A DNA stretch of 64,000 bases from Heliocidaris erythrogramma (lineage: Eukaryota; Echinodermata; Echinoidea; Camarodonta; Echinometridae), in the NCBI GenBank assembly GCA_025617745.1, contig CM046864.1:25337152-25401151 (forward strand), written 5' to 3'. The notes under the pieces are model-generated. The model saw nothing but the letters and a program-made list of their open reading frames with translations. It made no database searches and was not told the DNA's origin. Positions 1 through 10,655 of the stretch are shown one piece after another; position 1 is the first letter of the stretch, and each line of letters starts with the position of its first letter. The position numbers and the translations under genes are program-made.

Positions 1-1047
1 ATGTGTTTTGGAGAAGCAGCTGAAAATGTAAAAAAATTATGGATGGCGGACAACTTGCCCCACCCCCCCCCCTCAAGTATGTTACCCCCACAGACCACCT
101 ATAGGGCCACCCAGAAAAAAATTCAAGAACAACTTTCATTTTTCGTCTATAGAGGTATCTCCATACACAATACCAAGTCTGAGCTATTCCTGGTTCTGGA
201 GAAGAAGATGTTTGAAATTTACATAGCTTTTACAATTGGGGGCCCTCCCCCTGGGCCCCCCTGGGGGCCACATGAACCAGCAACTTTGGGTCCCCTACCC
301 CTAAGGATGATTCCTACCAAGTTTGGTTGAATTCCGATCATGTGTTTTGGAGAAGAAGATCAGAATGTACATTTTGCCTGGCAGCGCCCCCCTCCAGTAT
401 GTTACCCCCACAGGGCCCCTATAGGGCCAATCAGAGAAATTTCATGAACAACCTTCATTCTTCATCCATAGAGGTATCTCCGTACACAATACCAAGTCTG
501 AGCTATACCTGGTTCTGGAGAAGAAGATGTTTGAAATTTACATAGCTTTTACAATTGGGGGCCCTCCCCCTGGGCCCCCCTGGGGGCCACTTGAACCAGC
601 AACTTTGGGTCCCCTACCCCTAAGGATGATTCCTACCAAGTTTGGTTGAATTCCGATCATGTGTTTTGGAGAAGAAGATCAGAATGTACATTTTGCCTGG
701 CAGCGCCCCCCCCCCCCCCTCCAGTATGTTACCCCCACAGGGCCCCCACAGGGCCCCTATAGGGCCACCCAGAAAAATTTCATGAACAACTTTCATTCTT
801 CATCTATAGCGGTATCTCCATACACAATACCAAGTCTGAGCTATACCTGGTTCTGGAGAAGAAGATGTTTGAAATTTACATAGCTTTTACAATTGGGGGC
901 CCTCCCCCTGGGCCCCCCTGGGGGCCACATGTACCATTTTAGCAACTTTGGGTCCCCTACCCCTAAGGATGATTCCTACCAAGTTTGGTTGAATTCCGAT
1001 CATGGGTTTTGGAGAAGAAGATGAAAATGTAAAAAGTTAACGGACGA
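1..1047. repeat. Tandem satellite, about 319-343 bp unit
   Basis: At least three head-to-tail units are visible. The marker GAATTCCGATCATG recurs at 329, 648 and 991, giving periods of 319 and 343 bases. Each unit holds a GC block that can fold on itself (GGGCCC.. and TGGGGGCC) and ends near CTAAGGATGATTCC. The longer period comes from a longer C run near 705 and an extra CAGGGCCCC. Open frames through the units (for example one starting MCFGEEDQNV) are by-products of the repeat. The array runs off the left edge of the window. Confidence 0.9.
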
Positions 1048-1072
1048 CGGACGACAAATTTCCATCGCAATA

Positions 1073-1101
1073 GCTCACTCGAGCCTTAGGCTCAGGTGAG
1101 C
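1073..1101. repeat. Short imperfect hairpin at satellite edge
   Basis: GCTCAC..GAGCC TTA GGCTC..GTGAGC forms a small stem-loop right after the last satellite unit. Motifs of this kind often mark the end of a dispersed element in marine invertebrate genomes, but no partner end is identified here. Confidence 0.4.
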
Positions 1102-1106
1102 AAAAA

Positions 1107-1273
1107 AACGAGGTATGCCTAATTTTCTAACCGGAATTTTGATTGGTTTTTTTCTTCTGTGTACAACTGATTATGTTTTTATAATGAAATTGTTGTTTTA
1201 TTAGAGTCTGTACAATAATAAAAAGTTGCACTTTGGCTTTCATATCGAGCAAACATTTTGACGCTCTTTAAAG
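1107..1273 (+). repeat. Dispersed repeat, copy 1 of a direct pair
   Basis: About 165 bases starting AACGAGGTATGC are repeated in the same orientation at 5058-5225 with about 90 percent identity by eye. There is no open frame or terminal inverted repeat, so the family is unknown. Confidence 0.75.
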
Positions 1274-1399
1274 TAGAACAGTATTGCCGATCACGAAATA
1301 TGGTGATTTACATATGAATGTAAAGCAGGATGTGTGTTGAATACGTTGGTGTTCATTACTGCCAATATAAATATCATTATATCAATGTAAAAACACATT

Positions 1400-2740
1400 T
1401 TATCAGCCCGTCTCAGACGGCGACGAATTGCGAATTGGCGTTTGCGAACGGAGTGTTTATTGATGACGTCATCGTTGGGTCGTTTGGACGGCGCGCTTGC
1501 CAGCGCTTATATTGGATGGGCGTGATAGTGTAGATCATCGGGGTGATAGCTTATTAGATCTCTAGTTATGAAACTACTAATGTCATAACTACTTAAAAGA
1601 AACGATTCACACATTTCTTATATAATTCAGTTATCATGGAAATGGCTGTGGGACTTTTGGAGTGTAATTGTTTGAAGAAAAAGAACGTCCAAAGTCACGA
1701 GCTGAGACTTCATCTCCAGACACGGCCCGAGCTCCAGACGTGTCGATACTGAGTTTGATTTTGTTATACTGGGCCTTACTTCTAAATTCCCTTATTTGAT
1801 AAAGCTACGTGTATGGTGGCATATTGTCATCTATAATTGCTTCTTCTGAAAACTGATATAACTCACATTCTCTCTGGATGAAGTGTCGAAGAAACTTATT
1901 TGATTTCAGCAGAAATCGAATTTCGCGCATATGTATATAGTTCCGTGTACGGGGACCGTACCGGTGAAGAATTGTTCGTCACTGATTTGTTCCTGCAAAC
2001 GAGATTTATTTGTGTTTTTAACGCACTTATTTACTGCAAATGTCAATGTCAGATTCTATTTTAAAATATTTATATTGTATATAATTTTTAAAAGAACGCA
2101 AGGTGAAATTATAGTAAATAAATGTGAACATTTCCGGTACAAAAATAAATGTCTCAGCTCAGGTGCAGATCTCGCTGTCACTCAGCTCGTACGTGGATAG
2201 CGTGCATGCAATGACCTGTTGTTTACGTACGTGCATGCATGACTGACGGAATTGCTGAATGCTGGTGCTGCTGTTTCGTCTCCGGAATTGCGATTTAGGG
2301 TGGCTAATTCTTACATATTTCAGTTATATATTTAATTTTGTGAGTGTGTGAATCGAATCAAGAGTTTGTTGGACGTTGGTGAAGTAGAGGGAAGGGAATA
2401 TGGCTGAGCGGTCGAGGTCGTCTGACAGTGAAGTAGGCTACGGGATGACGCTCATGCTCGGCAACTTCTTCTCCTTCTATCTCCTCGCCCTCGCCTAATT
2501 CACCACTATCATTGTCACTGTCTCTGATACACTATCAACATCTCCTTCTTCCTCTTGGTTGCTTTCGATTTCAAAGTCTAAATCTAACTGAATCTCGTCC
2601 ATATTTGTGATCGAGCACATATATCCAAATAGCGTATACCTAGCGTTTGTACAGCTTTCTCACCACCCGCGCGCGCCAGCACATTGTTGAACGACCGAAC
2701 GATGATGTCATCATCAAACACGCATTTCAGATTAGTGTTT
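1400..2740. mobile_element. Possible old DNA transposon with diverged inverted ends
   Basis: Bases 1456-1488 (GTGTTTATTGATGACGTC.. then ..GGTCGTT) are matched by the reverse complement of 2695-2727, about 29 of 33 identical. Looser similarity continues inward (CGCT..TTGGAT..GTG). A short acidic coding remnant lies just inside the right end on the minus strand. Exact ends and target duplications were not found, so the class is open. The central part (about 1550-2390) shows no gene. Confidence 0.35.
2445..2602 (-). pseudogene. Acidic N-terminal coding remnant
   Basis: On the minus strand an ATG at 2602 opens a 35-residue frame, rich in Asp and Glu (begins MDEIQLDLDFEIES), that stops at 2495. 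One base away in phase, the acidic sequence continues without a stop (DSDNDSGELGEGEE..) to about 2445, which suggests a single-base indel near 2522. Acidic N-termini like this are common in transposases such as those of piggyBac type, but no catalytic part is present. It sits next to the right inverted end of the candidate transposon. It could also be chance low-complexity sequence. Confidence 0.25.
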
Positions 2741-2879
2741 CAGATACAATATCGCGTTGAGATTTTATCAATTTGTATAATTAATTTATGGCGTCCCAAC
2801 TACTTTTCCAACCTGAACAATAGTTTAAGACGGTTCTATGAACCATAACCTTTACAATGATATGAAATTTAACCTTATT

Positions 2880-3308
2880 CATATCAATACTGTTCTACTT
2901 TTTTTAAAATAACCACAAGGGTAATTTTCTTTTCTTCCAAATAAACAGTTAAACCACCCTTTTGGAACGTTTTGGACAACGAGCAGGGCCTTATCTAAAA
3001 ATTTAAAAAATTTTAAAATTGTATCTTTTCCATTAATTTTTTCTTCACATCCTACTTTGTGTGTGGAATAATACATTCTCAAAGAAAACGCAAGGGAGCC
3101 CCGATAGTGAAAGAAAAAAACAATGCATCTCTAGCCGTCTGTAAATATTTTTTCTATGCAAGAGAGCCCAGACTGAAAGTGGATGTGATTTTCCATGTTC
3201 AGCACACGCATTGTTATTGCAAAAGCTGAAAACAAAGTCTTTTTATAGAACATTATTATTACTATTACTCTTTTGAATCCATCCTTGCAGAGAACTTCAT
3301 AGCAAACC
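2880..3308. repeat. Mosaic of two dispersed repeats
   Basis: Bases about 2950-3150 (AACGTTTTGGACAACGAG, then TTCACATCCTACTTTGTG) recur at 6757-7085. Bases about 3165-3308 (GATTTTCC..ACGCATTGTTATTG..CAGAGAACTTCATAGC) recur at 42985-43127 and in part at 43443-43502. No coding content is seen. Confidence 0.7.
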
Positions 3309-3629
3309 CATAGACCCGTATTCTGAACTTCGGTGTAACTTAAACCACGGTTTAAATTATGTGGTTTAACTATGGGTAGACAAAAATGTCAACAAATTTT
3401 TTACACTGTATGTTCCTTATGTTTACTGGATTCTGGTCTCATGCTTTAATGGTCAAGAAAACTATTGTACTTATCAATCCCAGACAGTTTTTAAAAGTTG
3501 GAGTACCAAAAATGCTGATAAATTGAATATATACTGTTAGAGATTTGTGTCACATTTGGCTGCCCAAAGTTAAACCACACATTTAGACCACGGTTTAAGT
3601 TAAACTGGAGATCAGAATATGGGACATAG
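3309..3629. mobile_element. MITE with long TIRs and CATAG target duplication
   Basis: A 311-bp element (3314-3624) lies between direct copies of CATAG (3309-3313, 3625-3629). Its ends ACCCGTATTCTGAAC and the reverse complement of the right end (TCCCATATTCTGATC) are inverted repeats of roughly 90 bases, both containing TTTAACTTAAACC. The paralogous sequence at 43485-43525 carries the same flanks joined by one CATAG with no insert, so the insertion is directly demonstrated. It has no coding capacity. A 5-bp duplication is unusual; Transib elements make 5-bp duplications, but the termini here are not recognisably Transib. Confidence 0.8.
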
Positions 3630-3639
3630 TTTCCAAAGA

Positions 3640-3685
3640 TTATCAATTTCATGTCCACGTGTAGGTGTGTCTGTGTAAATACATA

Positions 3686-3756
<71 letters not shown>

Positions 3757-3960
3757 TGGTGTCTTTTATTGACGTTTGTATGAACATTTTCATGCGCACG
3801 TGTGGATGTGTCTGTGTAAATACATGTGTATATGCGCGTATATACACACTGGTGTCTTTTATTGACGTTAGTATGAACATTTTAATGTGCACGTGTGGGT
3901 GTGTCTGTGTAAATGCATGGGATTATATACATGCATATATGCGAAGATACCCAACTTTAA
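3640..3960. repeat. TG-rich minisatellite with a long (TA)n core
   Basis: Two to three degenerate units of about 120 bases contain GTGTGTCTGTGTAAATACATG and GGTGTCTTTTATTGACGTT. An uninterrupted (TA) tract lies at about 3701-3756. A related TG-rich stretch occurs at 43525-43610, in the paralogous block. Confidence 0.8.
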
Positions 3961-4874
3961 CATTTCGACGGCGTCTCGGTAAATTGTATAGTATGAGGAT
4001 TGATGAGACAGGAGACAAAGGACGATTATGTAGACTGGTTTCTTTTATTGATGTATGTATAATTAGTCTAAATGGATAATAACTATTTATTAAGTAAAGC
4101 TGGTTTCCCATCATTATAACCACTACTAAAAGCTGTTGGAACGTAAGCTCATTATTTTTATATTACCTCAAGTTTGAGTAGATTTTAAGAAGACAACCCT
4201 TCCAAGAGCTTGTAAATATTTCTTAATTCAATAGAGACAACTATGAGTTTAAAAGCCGCCTTAATCTGGAATAAGAATAACGAAACAAACACAGACCTAG
4301 TAATATTTGCACTTACACAAACAGGTCTAGCAGATAAAAAGTAAATATCTGTACATTGTTATTCACAAATACTTTTTACAGTCCTGAATAGAATCATGCT
4401 ATCACTTTAATGCTCGACTGCTTCTCTTTAGCCATCCCCTTAGAGGATTTGAGAGCATATCCATATTTTCCAACTCATATCAATAAGGACTGAGTGATCA
4501 AACACAAGAGTGAAAAAAAGAGAGAAACGAAAGGGGATAGAGGGTATATGGTTAAAAGGGGGGGGGGGAGATTAAGAATATTGATATCTAAATAAACCTA
4601 ATCCCAAAATACTTACAAAAGAATTTTTTTATTATTGTTATTGTTCTCAAGTAGAAGGTAAATCAACACACAAGAGAGGGTGAGATTATGATGGTCCAAA
4701 CTAAGATGTATGAATCCCACTAACTGCTCTTTGTATAAGGCTAAAGCAAGTACAGCAAACCCGGAAGTTGTGTAAAAATTAGAATGTTTGTGCACTAGAT
4801 ATTTTGCACCTCCATACCAAAGTCGTTCCTAAGAATTTCATCCTTGTAAATCGTTTGAAGGGGAAAAGACAAAC
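3961..4874. other. No gene seen; upstream of the signal exon
   Basis: AT-rich sequence with no coding signal. GGAACGTAAGCTCATTATT near 4138 recalls GGAAAGTAAGCTCATTATT near 44749, which extends the paralogy between the 3.1-4.2 and 43-44.8 kb blocks. A G10 run lies near 4560. The last stretch before 4875 should hold the 5' untranslated region and promoter of the SRCR gene, but no clear TATA box was found. Confidence 0.5.
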
Positions 4875-4947
4875 ATGAGAATCCTGTCTGGAATATGTCT
4901 TCTAGTCATCCTGGGAGTCTATATGCAGCAATTTGCAAACGCTCAAA
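4875..4947 (+). CDS. Exon 1: signal peptide of a secreted SRCR protein (inferred)
   Basis: ATG at 4875 in a good context (AAACATGA) opens 24 codons. They give a classic signal peptide: MRIL, a hydrophobic core ICLLVILGVYM, then QQFANAQ with a likely cleavage after ANA. A consensus donor A|GTAAGT follows at 4948, leaving phase 1. All three downstream SRCR exons are also phase 1, and joining to 54493 keeps the frame open (codon AAT across the junction). This is the only signal exon seen upstream on this strand. The assignment requires a 49,545-base intron, so exon 1 could instead belong to a gene whose other exons were not recognised. Confidence 0.6.
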
Positions 4948-5057
4948 GTAAGTTTTTTTTTAATGTCTTTCCTTAATCTATACTCAAGAATAAAGTAAGT
5001 TCGCCTTACATTTTTTAACAAAACGCGAGAAATATTTGATGAAATTCGTTCATTGAA

Positions 5058-5225
5058 AACGAGGTATGCATAATTTTCTAACCGAAATTTTGATTGGTTT
5101 TTTTTCTTTTGTGTACAACTGATTACGTTTTTATAATGAAATTGTTATTTTATTAGAGTCTGTACAATAGTAAAAAAGTTGCACTTTGGCTTTCATATGG
5201 AGCAAACATGTTGACACTCTTTAAG
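5058..5225 (+). repeat. Dispersed repeat, copy 2 of a direct pair
   Basis: Same sequence and orientation as 1107-1273, including TTTTGATTGG, TTATAATGAAATTGTT and GCACTTTGGCTTTCATAT. It lies 110 bases inside the putative first intron. Confidence 0.75.
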
Positions 5226-5305
5226 TGCATAATGTAATTTTCGTCATCAAAGTATACTAGATAAATTACAGTCAAAAGTTTCGGTACACCGTGGATTTGA
5301 GATGA

Positions 5306-5760
5306 GTTTGTGTGTGCTTGTGTGTGTGGGCGTGTTTAGCCGTATGTCCGAGGACATTTTCGGACAGAGAACAAAAACAAAATCATGAGAACAACGGTCC
5401 TCGAACGTCGAACAATGAATTTGTGCCTTATTCCGTCGACTGTCCGCGGACGGAGGAACAATAGAGGAACAATACTTGTCCTCGGAAGTAAAGCCATGTA
5501 AAGATGTGTGCGTGTGTGAGGGCGTTTGTTTAGCATTATGTCCGAGGACATTTTCGGACAGAGAACAAAAAAAAAAATCATGACAACAATGGTCCTCGGA
5601 AGCCGGACAATAGTCCTCGAACGTCGAACAATGAATTTATGCCTTATTCCGTCGACTGTCCGAGGACGAGTAACAATAGAGGAACAATAGTTGTCCTCGG
5701 AAGTAAAGCCATGTAAACGTGTGTGTGTGTGTGTGTGTGTGTTAGGGTGTGTGTCTATTC
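5306..5760. repeat. Tandem pair, about 200-bp unit with TG runs
   Basis: Two units begin at about 5311 and 5503, and a truncated third TG run begins at 5718. Each has a (TG) run, GTCCGAGGACATTTTCGGAC (near-palindromic), GTCCTCGAACGTCGAACAAT and GTCCTCGGAAGTAAAGCC. The repeated GTCCTCGG/CCGAGGAC motifs in both orientations let each unit fold. The minus-strand open frame over it is a by-product. Confidence 0.85.
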
Positions 5761-6756
5761 CGCACATAATGAGCTTGTCTAGGCAATGACAAATATGCCA
5801 AATATTTGGTTGTACATTACTTGTTTACTACATAATGATCTATAATATGATATAATATTGCTTGGGGGATACTCACAACTGACGAAAATTTACATAACGA
5901 TATATGCAATTATAAAGTATTTTTTTTCTGTTCAAAATCGAAAGAAAAACAAAATAGAAACTAAATTTGTCCATAATTAATAATAATAATAATAGATACT
6001 TATATAGCGCAAAATGCTACAGCCTCTAAGCGCTTTTTAGAAGTGAAGAGAAAATACATGTATTATATTGAATAATTAATACACAACATAATTGCCATAG
6101 TTTGGCTATTGACTTTCAAATGTAATACATTACAAGTATCAAAATATTACACGTAGATTATCTTTAGTCTCCAGACTTCTACAAGCTATGCTTCTATACT
6201 GGTCACTGTTTTCATTCTCATTTTCATAAAATCAATCTAACGTAGTCTTCATTACTGTTTTACTTTTTTTCTTACAACCCAAACTTTAATGCACTTTAAA
6301 TTTTGCTTGTAATGATCGAAAACGTTTCTGCACTAAGTAGTGTTGTCAGTTATTTCGTATATTCTTAATTGCACAATACATATTGTTATGTACATGTACT
6401 TGTATATCTGAAACATGTACATCTGAAATCTGAAATCTGTAAAAATGATTTTGGATCCTAAAGAAGGCCATTACATGGGAAATAAAAACTGATGCAAAAA
6501 CTTGTCACAAAATCCAGGGTGTACCTAAACTTTTGACTAGCACTGTATAAAAATTATGAATATTGGTGATTTAAAAATTCTCAGGTATCTGCAGCCTCCC
6601 CCACCCTCGCCGTCGGTATCGCAGGGCGTCGGTCAACTGGGCTGTAGGTTACATGTAACCATCAATCGTGATTCAACAGCCTTGTGCACACGAGAAAGCG
6701 AGCGACGGAGCGAAAGTATTGAGGTATGACCCCCTCTCGTGATGGGAACTATTTTT
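5761..6756. other. No gene seen
   Basis: AT-rich intronic sequence. An (AAT) stretch at 5978-5995 leads into TTATATAGCGCAAAATGC..TCTAAGCGCTTT (about 6000-6040), which looks like the 3' tail of a dispersed retroposon. The rest is unremarkable apart from C-rich stretches near 6596. Confidence 0.4.
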
Positions 6757-7085
6757 GTTTTTAAAACCACCATTTTTGAACGTTTTGGACAACGAGCAGG
6801 GCCTTATCGAGGGGGGGGGGGGGGGGGGGGGGGCTTGCGTAAAATGATCGACCGAACTTTCACTTGAATTATCTACCACATCCGTTGTACTGTACGATAG
6901 ATTTTCGTCAAAGTTCATAATCATGAAATATAGACTGAGCATTAAAATTGTATCTTTTCCATTTTTCTTCACATCCTACTTTGTGTGCGGAATGATACAT
7001 TCTCAAAGAAAACGCAACGGAGCCCCAATAGTGAATGAAAAGACAATGCATCTCTAGCTGTCTGCAAATATTTTTTTTTCTATGC
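6757..7085 (+). repeat. Dispersed repeat, second copy of the 2950-3150 family
   Basis: Shares AACGTTTTGGACAACGAG, TTCACATCCTACTTTGTG and GACAATGCATCTCTAGC with 2950-3150. Relative to that copy it holds an extra 100 or so bases that start with a G run of about 23 at 6811. Confidence 0.75.
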
Positions 7086-7477
7086 AGTATACTGTGCATT
7101 GATTGCGCTTCACTCTGGACTATAGGTGCACTTTACCATATGAGGTCCGATCTAGCATTATTAAAGAAGTAATTCTTTACCCTTGAGAAATTTGGCTGAA
7201 AATGCATTGTATATATCAGTATCTAAGTCCAGAAAAAATATTTTGTATAGGACAGAGATGACAGAACTTCAGGTTTTTTTTTTAATTCGGTCCTGTACAG
7301 ATGCCAAGAGTCATCGTTTGAAGAAGTCGTTTGAAAACAATAGCATATAAGACCCTTCCCTTCAGATATTTTGGACTCATTTAAGCTGGATTATTAACAC
7401 CATACGACGGTAGGGCCTAACTGATGTAGTAGCCGATCGAGTGTTTAAAAAAAAATCAACATTTCCTAATGCGTTAC
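7086..7477. other. No gene seen
   Basis: Unique-looking AT-rich sequence with no coding signal or repeat recognised. Confidence 0.4.
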
Positions 7478-7835
7478 GCGACGTGCGGTTAATTCAATGG
7501 ACTGCTTTGTGTTTATGCTATACAAAGCCGGTGAAGCGAGGCACAACGCTTTGTGCAAGAGCGGCTCACACGTCCACACCGGGGGGGGGGGGGGGGGGGG
7601 GGGGGGTCACTCGCAGACTGAAGTGGAAAAAACGCCGAATAAGGGACGGATTTCCGACCCAAGGCGTCGACGACGTCTTTTGAAAAGGGGGGTGTTTTTC
7701 GTTCTTACATTCGATGTTTTTGTGAAAAAGGGTCTCAATTTAGCTGGTTCTTCGACGTCAATCGACACGATCGAGCGCGAGCGAATGGATTATACATAGA
7801 GAGAATCACGCAGACATTCGACAGACGGCAGTTCG

Positions 7836-7961
7836 GGCGGCGTTTCATAAAACTTGTCATCACTAACAACTGTTATAAGCTATGGAAATCCTTGCATCTG
7901 ATTGGCTGAGAGCAGACTTGTCGGTAAAAATCACTGACAAGACACTTGATGAAACGCTCCC
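7836..7961. mobile_element. Small MITE with GCGTTTCAT ends
   Basis: The left end GGCGTTTCATAAAACTTGTC and the reverse complement of the right end (AGCGTTTCATCAAGTG..CTTGTCA) form imperfect inverted repeats around ATTGGCTGAGAGCAG. Short elements ending in GTTTCAT are abundant in echinoderm-type genomes (general knowledge). A target duplication was not resolved. Confidence 0.6.
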
Positions 7962-8214
7962 TATGGGAGTAACGGTTAGTCATCGGTGACATCCCTGAAA
8001 TCTTCTTCGTCAAATTTGAACATTCTTTTCAACAATGTTGATATCATTAAGTAGGCCTATCAGGCGCAGGCAGGAGGCTGGACTTAACCGTTATTGCAAT
8101 GATAACTCAAAATAACTGGATATTATACGACCAGTAGTCGATTAATTTATGTTTCTTCATTCAAGTGTATGATTTCAAATATGTCATGCAATTTAATGAT
8201 GTACAAACTTTGTC

Positions 8215-8420
8215 CATTTACATCATATAGGGGTCCATTTGTACACTGTGCCATACCAATTATGCCACTAAGGGGTATGTTTCACATTGTTCTATGCCAT
8301 TTATGTCGATTACGGGTATATTTTACATTGTCTTACGCCTTTTACGCCATCTTACGCCATTTACGCCAATTAGGGGTATATTTTACATAATTTTACGGCA
8401 TTAAGGGGTAGATTTAGACA
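8215..8420. repeat. Degenerate tandem repeat, about 40-50 bp unit
   Basis: Phrases such as AGGGGTATATTTTACATT and TTACGCCATTTACGCC recur four to five times with drift. It lies in the middle of the fold-back element. Confidence 0.55.
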
Positions 8421-8676
8421 CCAAGGATTACGCCATTTAGGGTCCAATTTTGAGGTGCTCGGACGAGCATGGGTACCACTTCAGTCTGCGAGTGACCCCC
8501 CCCCCCCCCCCCCCCGGACGTCCACCACCTTGAGGACGACCGGGATTTCCACCCAAAACGCGTACGTCCACAGGGCAGTGGACGAGTGAGCCGTTCTTGC
8601 ACAAAGCGTGGTGCCTCGCTTCACCGGCTTTGTATACCATAAACACAAAGCAGTCCATTGAATTACCGCACGTCGC

Positions 8677-9026
8677 AGTCGACTAGTGAACGTGCAAAAT
8701 CGAAAAGTCCCTAATACCGCTACGGTTGTTCAACATCAGAGTAAGGAACTAGGAGAGGATGGGTAGGCCGATATAACAGGTTGCTTTACACGAGCTAATA
8801 TTACCTGATAAATTTCATGGTAGGCGAATGTGCTTCTTTTTCATATGTTATTTTGTGTGTGGTTTTTTTTTTATCAACCGGCCCTCAAACCACAAATCGA
8901 CCGGTCTTCAAGCCAAAGTATTGAGCAGGAAAACTCCCCAAACTCCCATGGCCGCCCCTGTTCGTGACTGTAGCATTTGGTAATTTAAACGATCTTATAA
9001 GCGACATCTTCTTGATTCACAATAGG
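8677..9026. other. No gene seen
   Basis: Unique sequence between two mobile elements; nothing recognised. Confidence 0.4.
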
Positions 9027-9494
9027 TACGTTCACACGTAGAGCGATAGCATCGATGCTATCTAGGTTTCGATACTATTTTGGTGAAGACCAGATAGTTT
9101 TAAGACCAAACGCTGTCTGAACGCAGATAGTCACGAGATAGAAGCGAGTTTCCAAACTATTCTTGCAGCGAGTTTAGCAGGAGTAAATCTCAGGATCCAG
9201 CGACAAAGCATCGACGCTTTGCGGTAGACCACCCACCGCGCTTGTGACTATTTGTAATGTGAGCGCAATCGCTGCTATCTTCACTCGCTGCTATTATAAT
9301 TCTGTCTGTTTCATGTGGTGCTATAATATAATGCAATGTATGTATTCATCTGATGTACCCACTTCCGTACTTTTTTCTATTATCATTCTGTCTGTTTCAT
9401 CTGGTACTGTAATGTAATGTATGTATTCATGTGATGTATATAGGGGCAAGTAGGCTAATGTGTATACTGTGTGGTAAGGGTTTGTTTTGTTTTG

Positions 9495-9525
<31 letters not shown>

Positions 9526-10655
9526 TTGGGGGGGGGGGGGTTCCTTCTTTTTATCTTTTTCTCTTTTATATATGTGACCAGGCACCACAAAACCACCCAA
9601 AAGTCGCACTGTGTGATTTTCAGTTAGAGCTCAATCAATGTGTTTTGGTTGGCATGCATGGTCAAATTTTAGTTTTGGGTATTTCCTGAAAGAGTATACT
9701 TTTTTCTAAGTAATCTAAAAATGTGGAGGCACCAAACAATCTAGAAGTGGTATTTTTGACAGTTTTTTTATCAGACTTATGTGTGTCTTCTCTGGATTTT
9801 GTTGTATTACTTTTCTTTTTCACGACCCTGAATACTTGTCTCATTTTAATCACCCATAATTCTCCCGGTGTAAGTTCTTGCATTGATACTTGTGCACTAT
9901 GATAAACAGGATATGTCTAAGTAGTACGCCAAGTTTTAGGACAATCTGATAATCCCTTCATAGAAATTTTCATTGAGTTCTAATCCTCCTTTTGTCACCT
10001 TAGCACAACACTTTGCAAGTCAGAGTGCTTCAATTATATAGACTGCAAACTTTAAACCCTTATTAAGAAGTAACATTATGAGGGACTGTGCATTCTTCTC
10101 TTTGTACATTGAGTTATGAACATCCAATGAGTTATATATCATTTTAAAGCTGAGAATCTGCTCTTTCAGAATCAGACCTTAACTAAAATATGATGTGGTC
10201 TTTAGATATTGATTTACATGTGCTTACCAGAGAATATAGTGTGCATGTGTTTTATTTTGGCATAAGATTGGAGTTCAGTCAATTTTGACATGTACAAGGT
10301 TTATTTAAAATTAAGTATTATAACACATGTATTTGCTAGTTGATTGTATTATCGATATTACAAATGAATTGTTATTGTGTTATTATGTTGATTTATGAAG
10401 ACAAATAAAATATTATTCAAAACAAAAGCTTCGCATGATATGACCCCTGTGCACAAACTTCCGCGCGTTTGACCATGCATACCAATTATACTCGGGTCAC
10501 TCTGTGTGGCGCAGTAATTATTGTTTTGGCAGCGAGTGAGCGATGAATAGTCACGAGTGGGTGATAGAAGCAAGTCGATCATGGCCTGTCTGAACGTACT
10601 GGAAATATTTTTGAAACTTACATAGCATCGATGCTATGTACTACGTGTGAACATA
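9027..10655. mobile_element. 1.6-kb non-autonomous element with about 48-bp TIRs
   Basis: The left end TACGTTCACACGTAG then ATAGCATCGATGCTAT matches the reverse complement of the right end (TATGTTCACACGTAG then ATAGCATCGATGCTAT). The conserved core GCATCGATGC is itself a palindrome. Inside are a (TTTTG) run and non-coding sequence. Repeats of ATAG, GATAG and GCGA motifs flank both ends. No transposase frame is found, and the target duplication is unclear. Confidence 0.65.
9480..9541. repeat. (TTTTG)n microsatellite followed by a G run
   Basis: Eight or so TTTTG units run directly into T8 and G12. Confidence 0.95.

Larger units (their letters stand above)
7478..8676. mobile_element. Fold-back element with 150-200 bp inverted arms
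   Basis: The left arm 7478-7626 and right arm 8477-8676 are inverted copies. Both run from GCGACGTGCGGTTAATTC past ATGGACTGCTTTGTGTT and GGTGAAGCGAGGC to a G run and TCACTCGCAGACTGAAGTGG. The right arm has about 45 extra bases (8516-8570). The interior holds a small MITE and a degenerate tandem repeat. No transposase is present. The open frames starting MDCFVFM in each arm are just the two arms read in the same sense. Confidence 0.75.

Noticed and set aside
3491-4079. Frames of 133-142 codons on both strands with IYIYIY tracts
   Set aside because: They come from the (TA)n and TG-rich microsatellites.
7441-8658. Glycine-tract frames (GGGGGG) around the G runs as proteins
   Set aside because: They are produced by homopolymers within fold-back arms, with no start or splice support.
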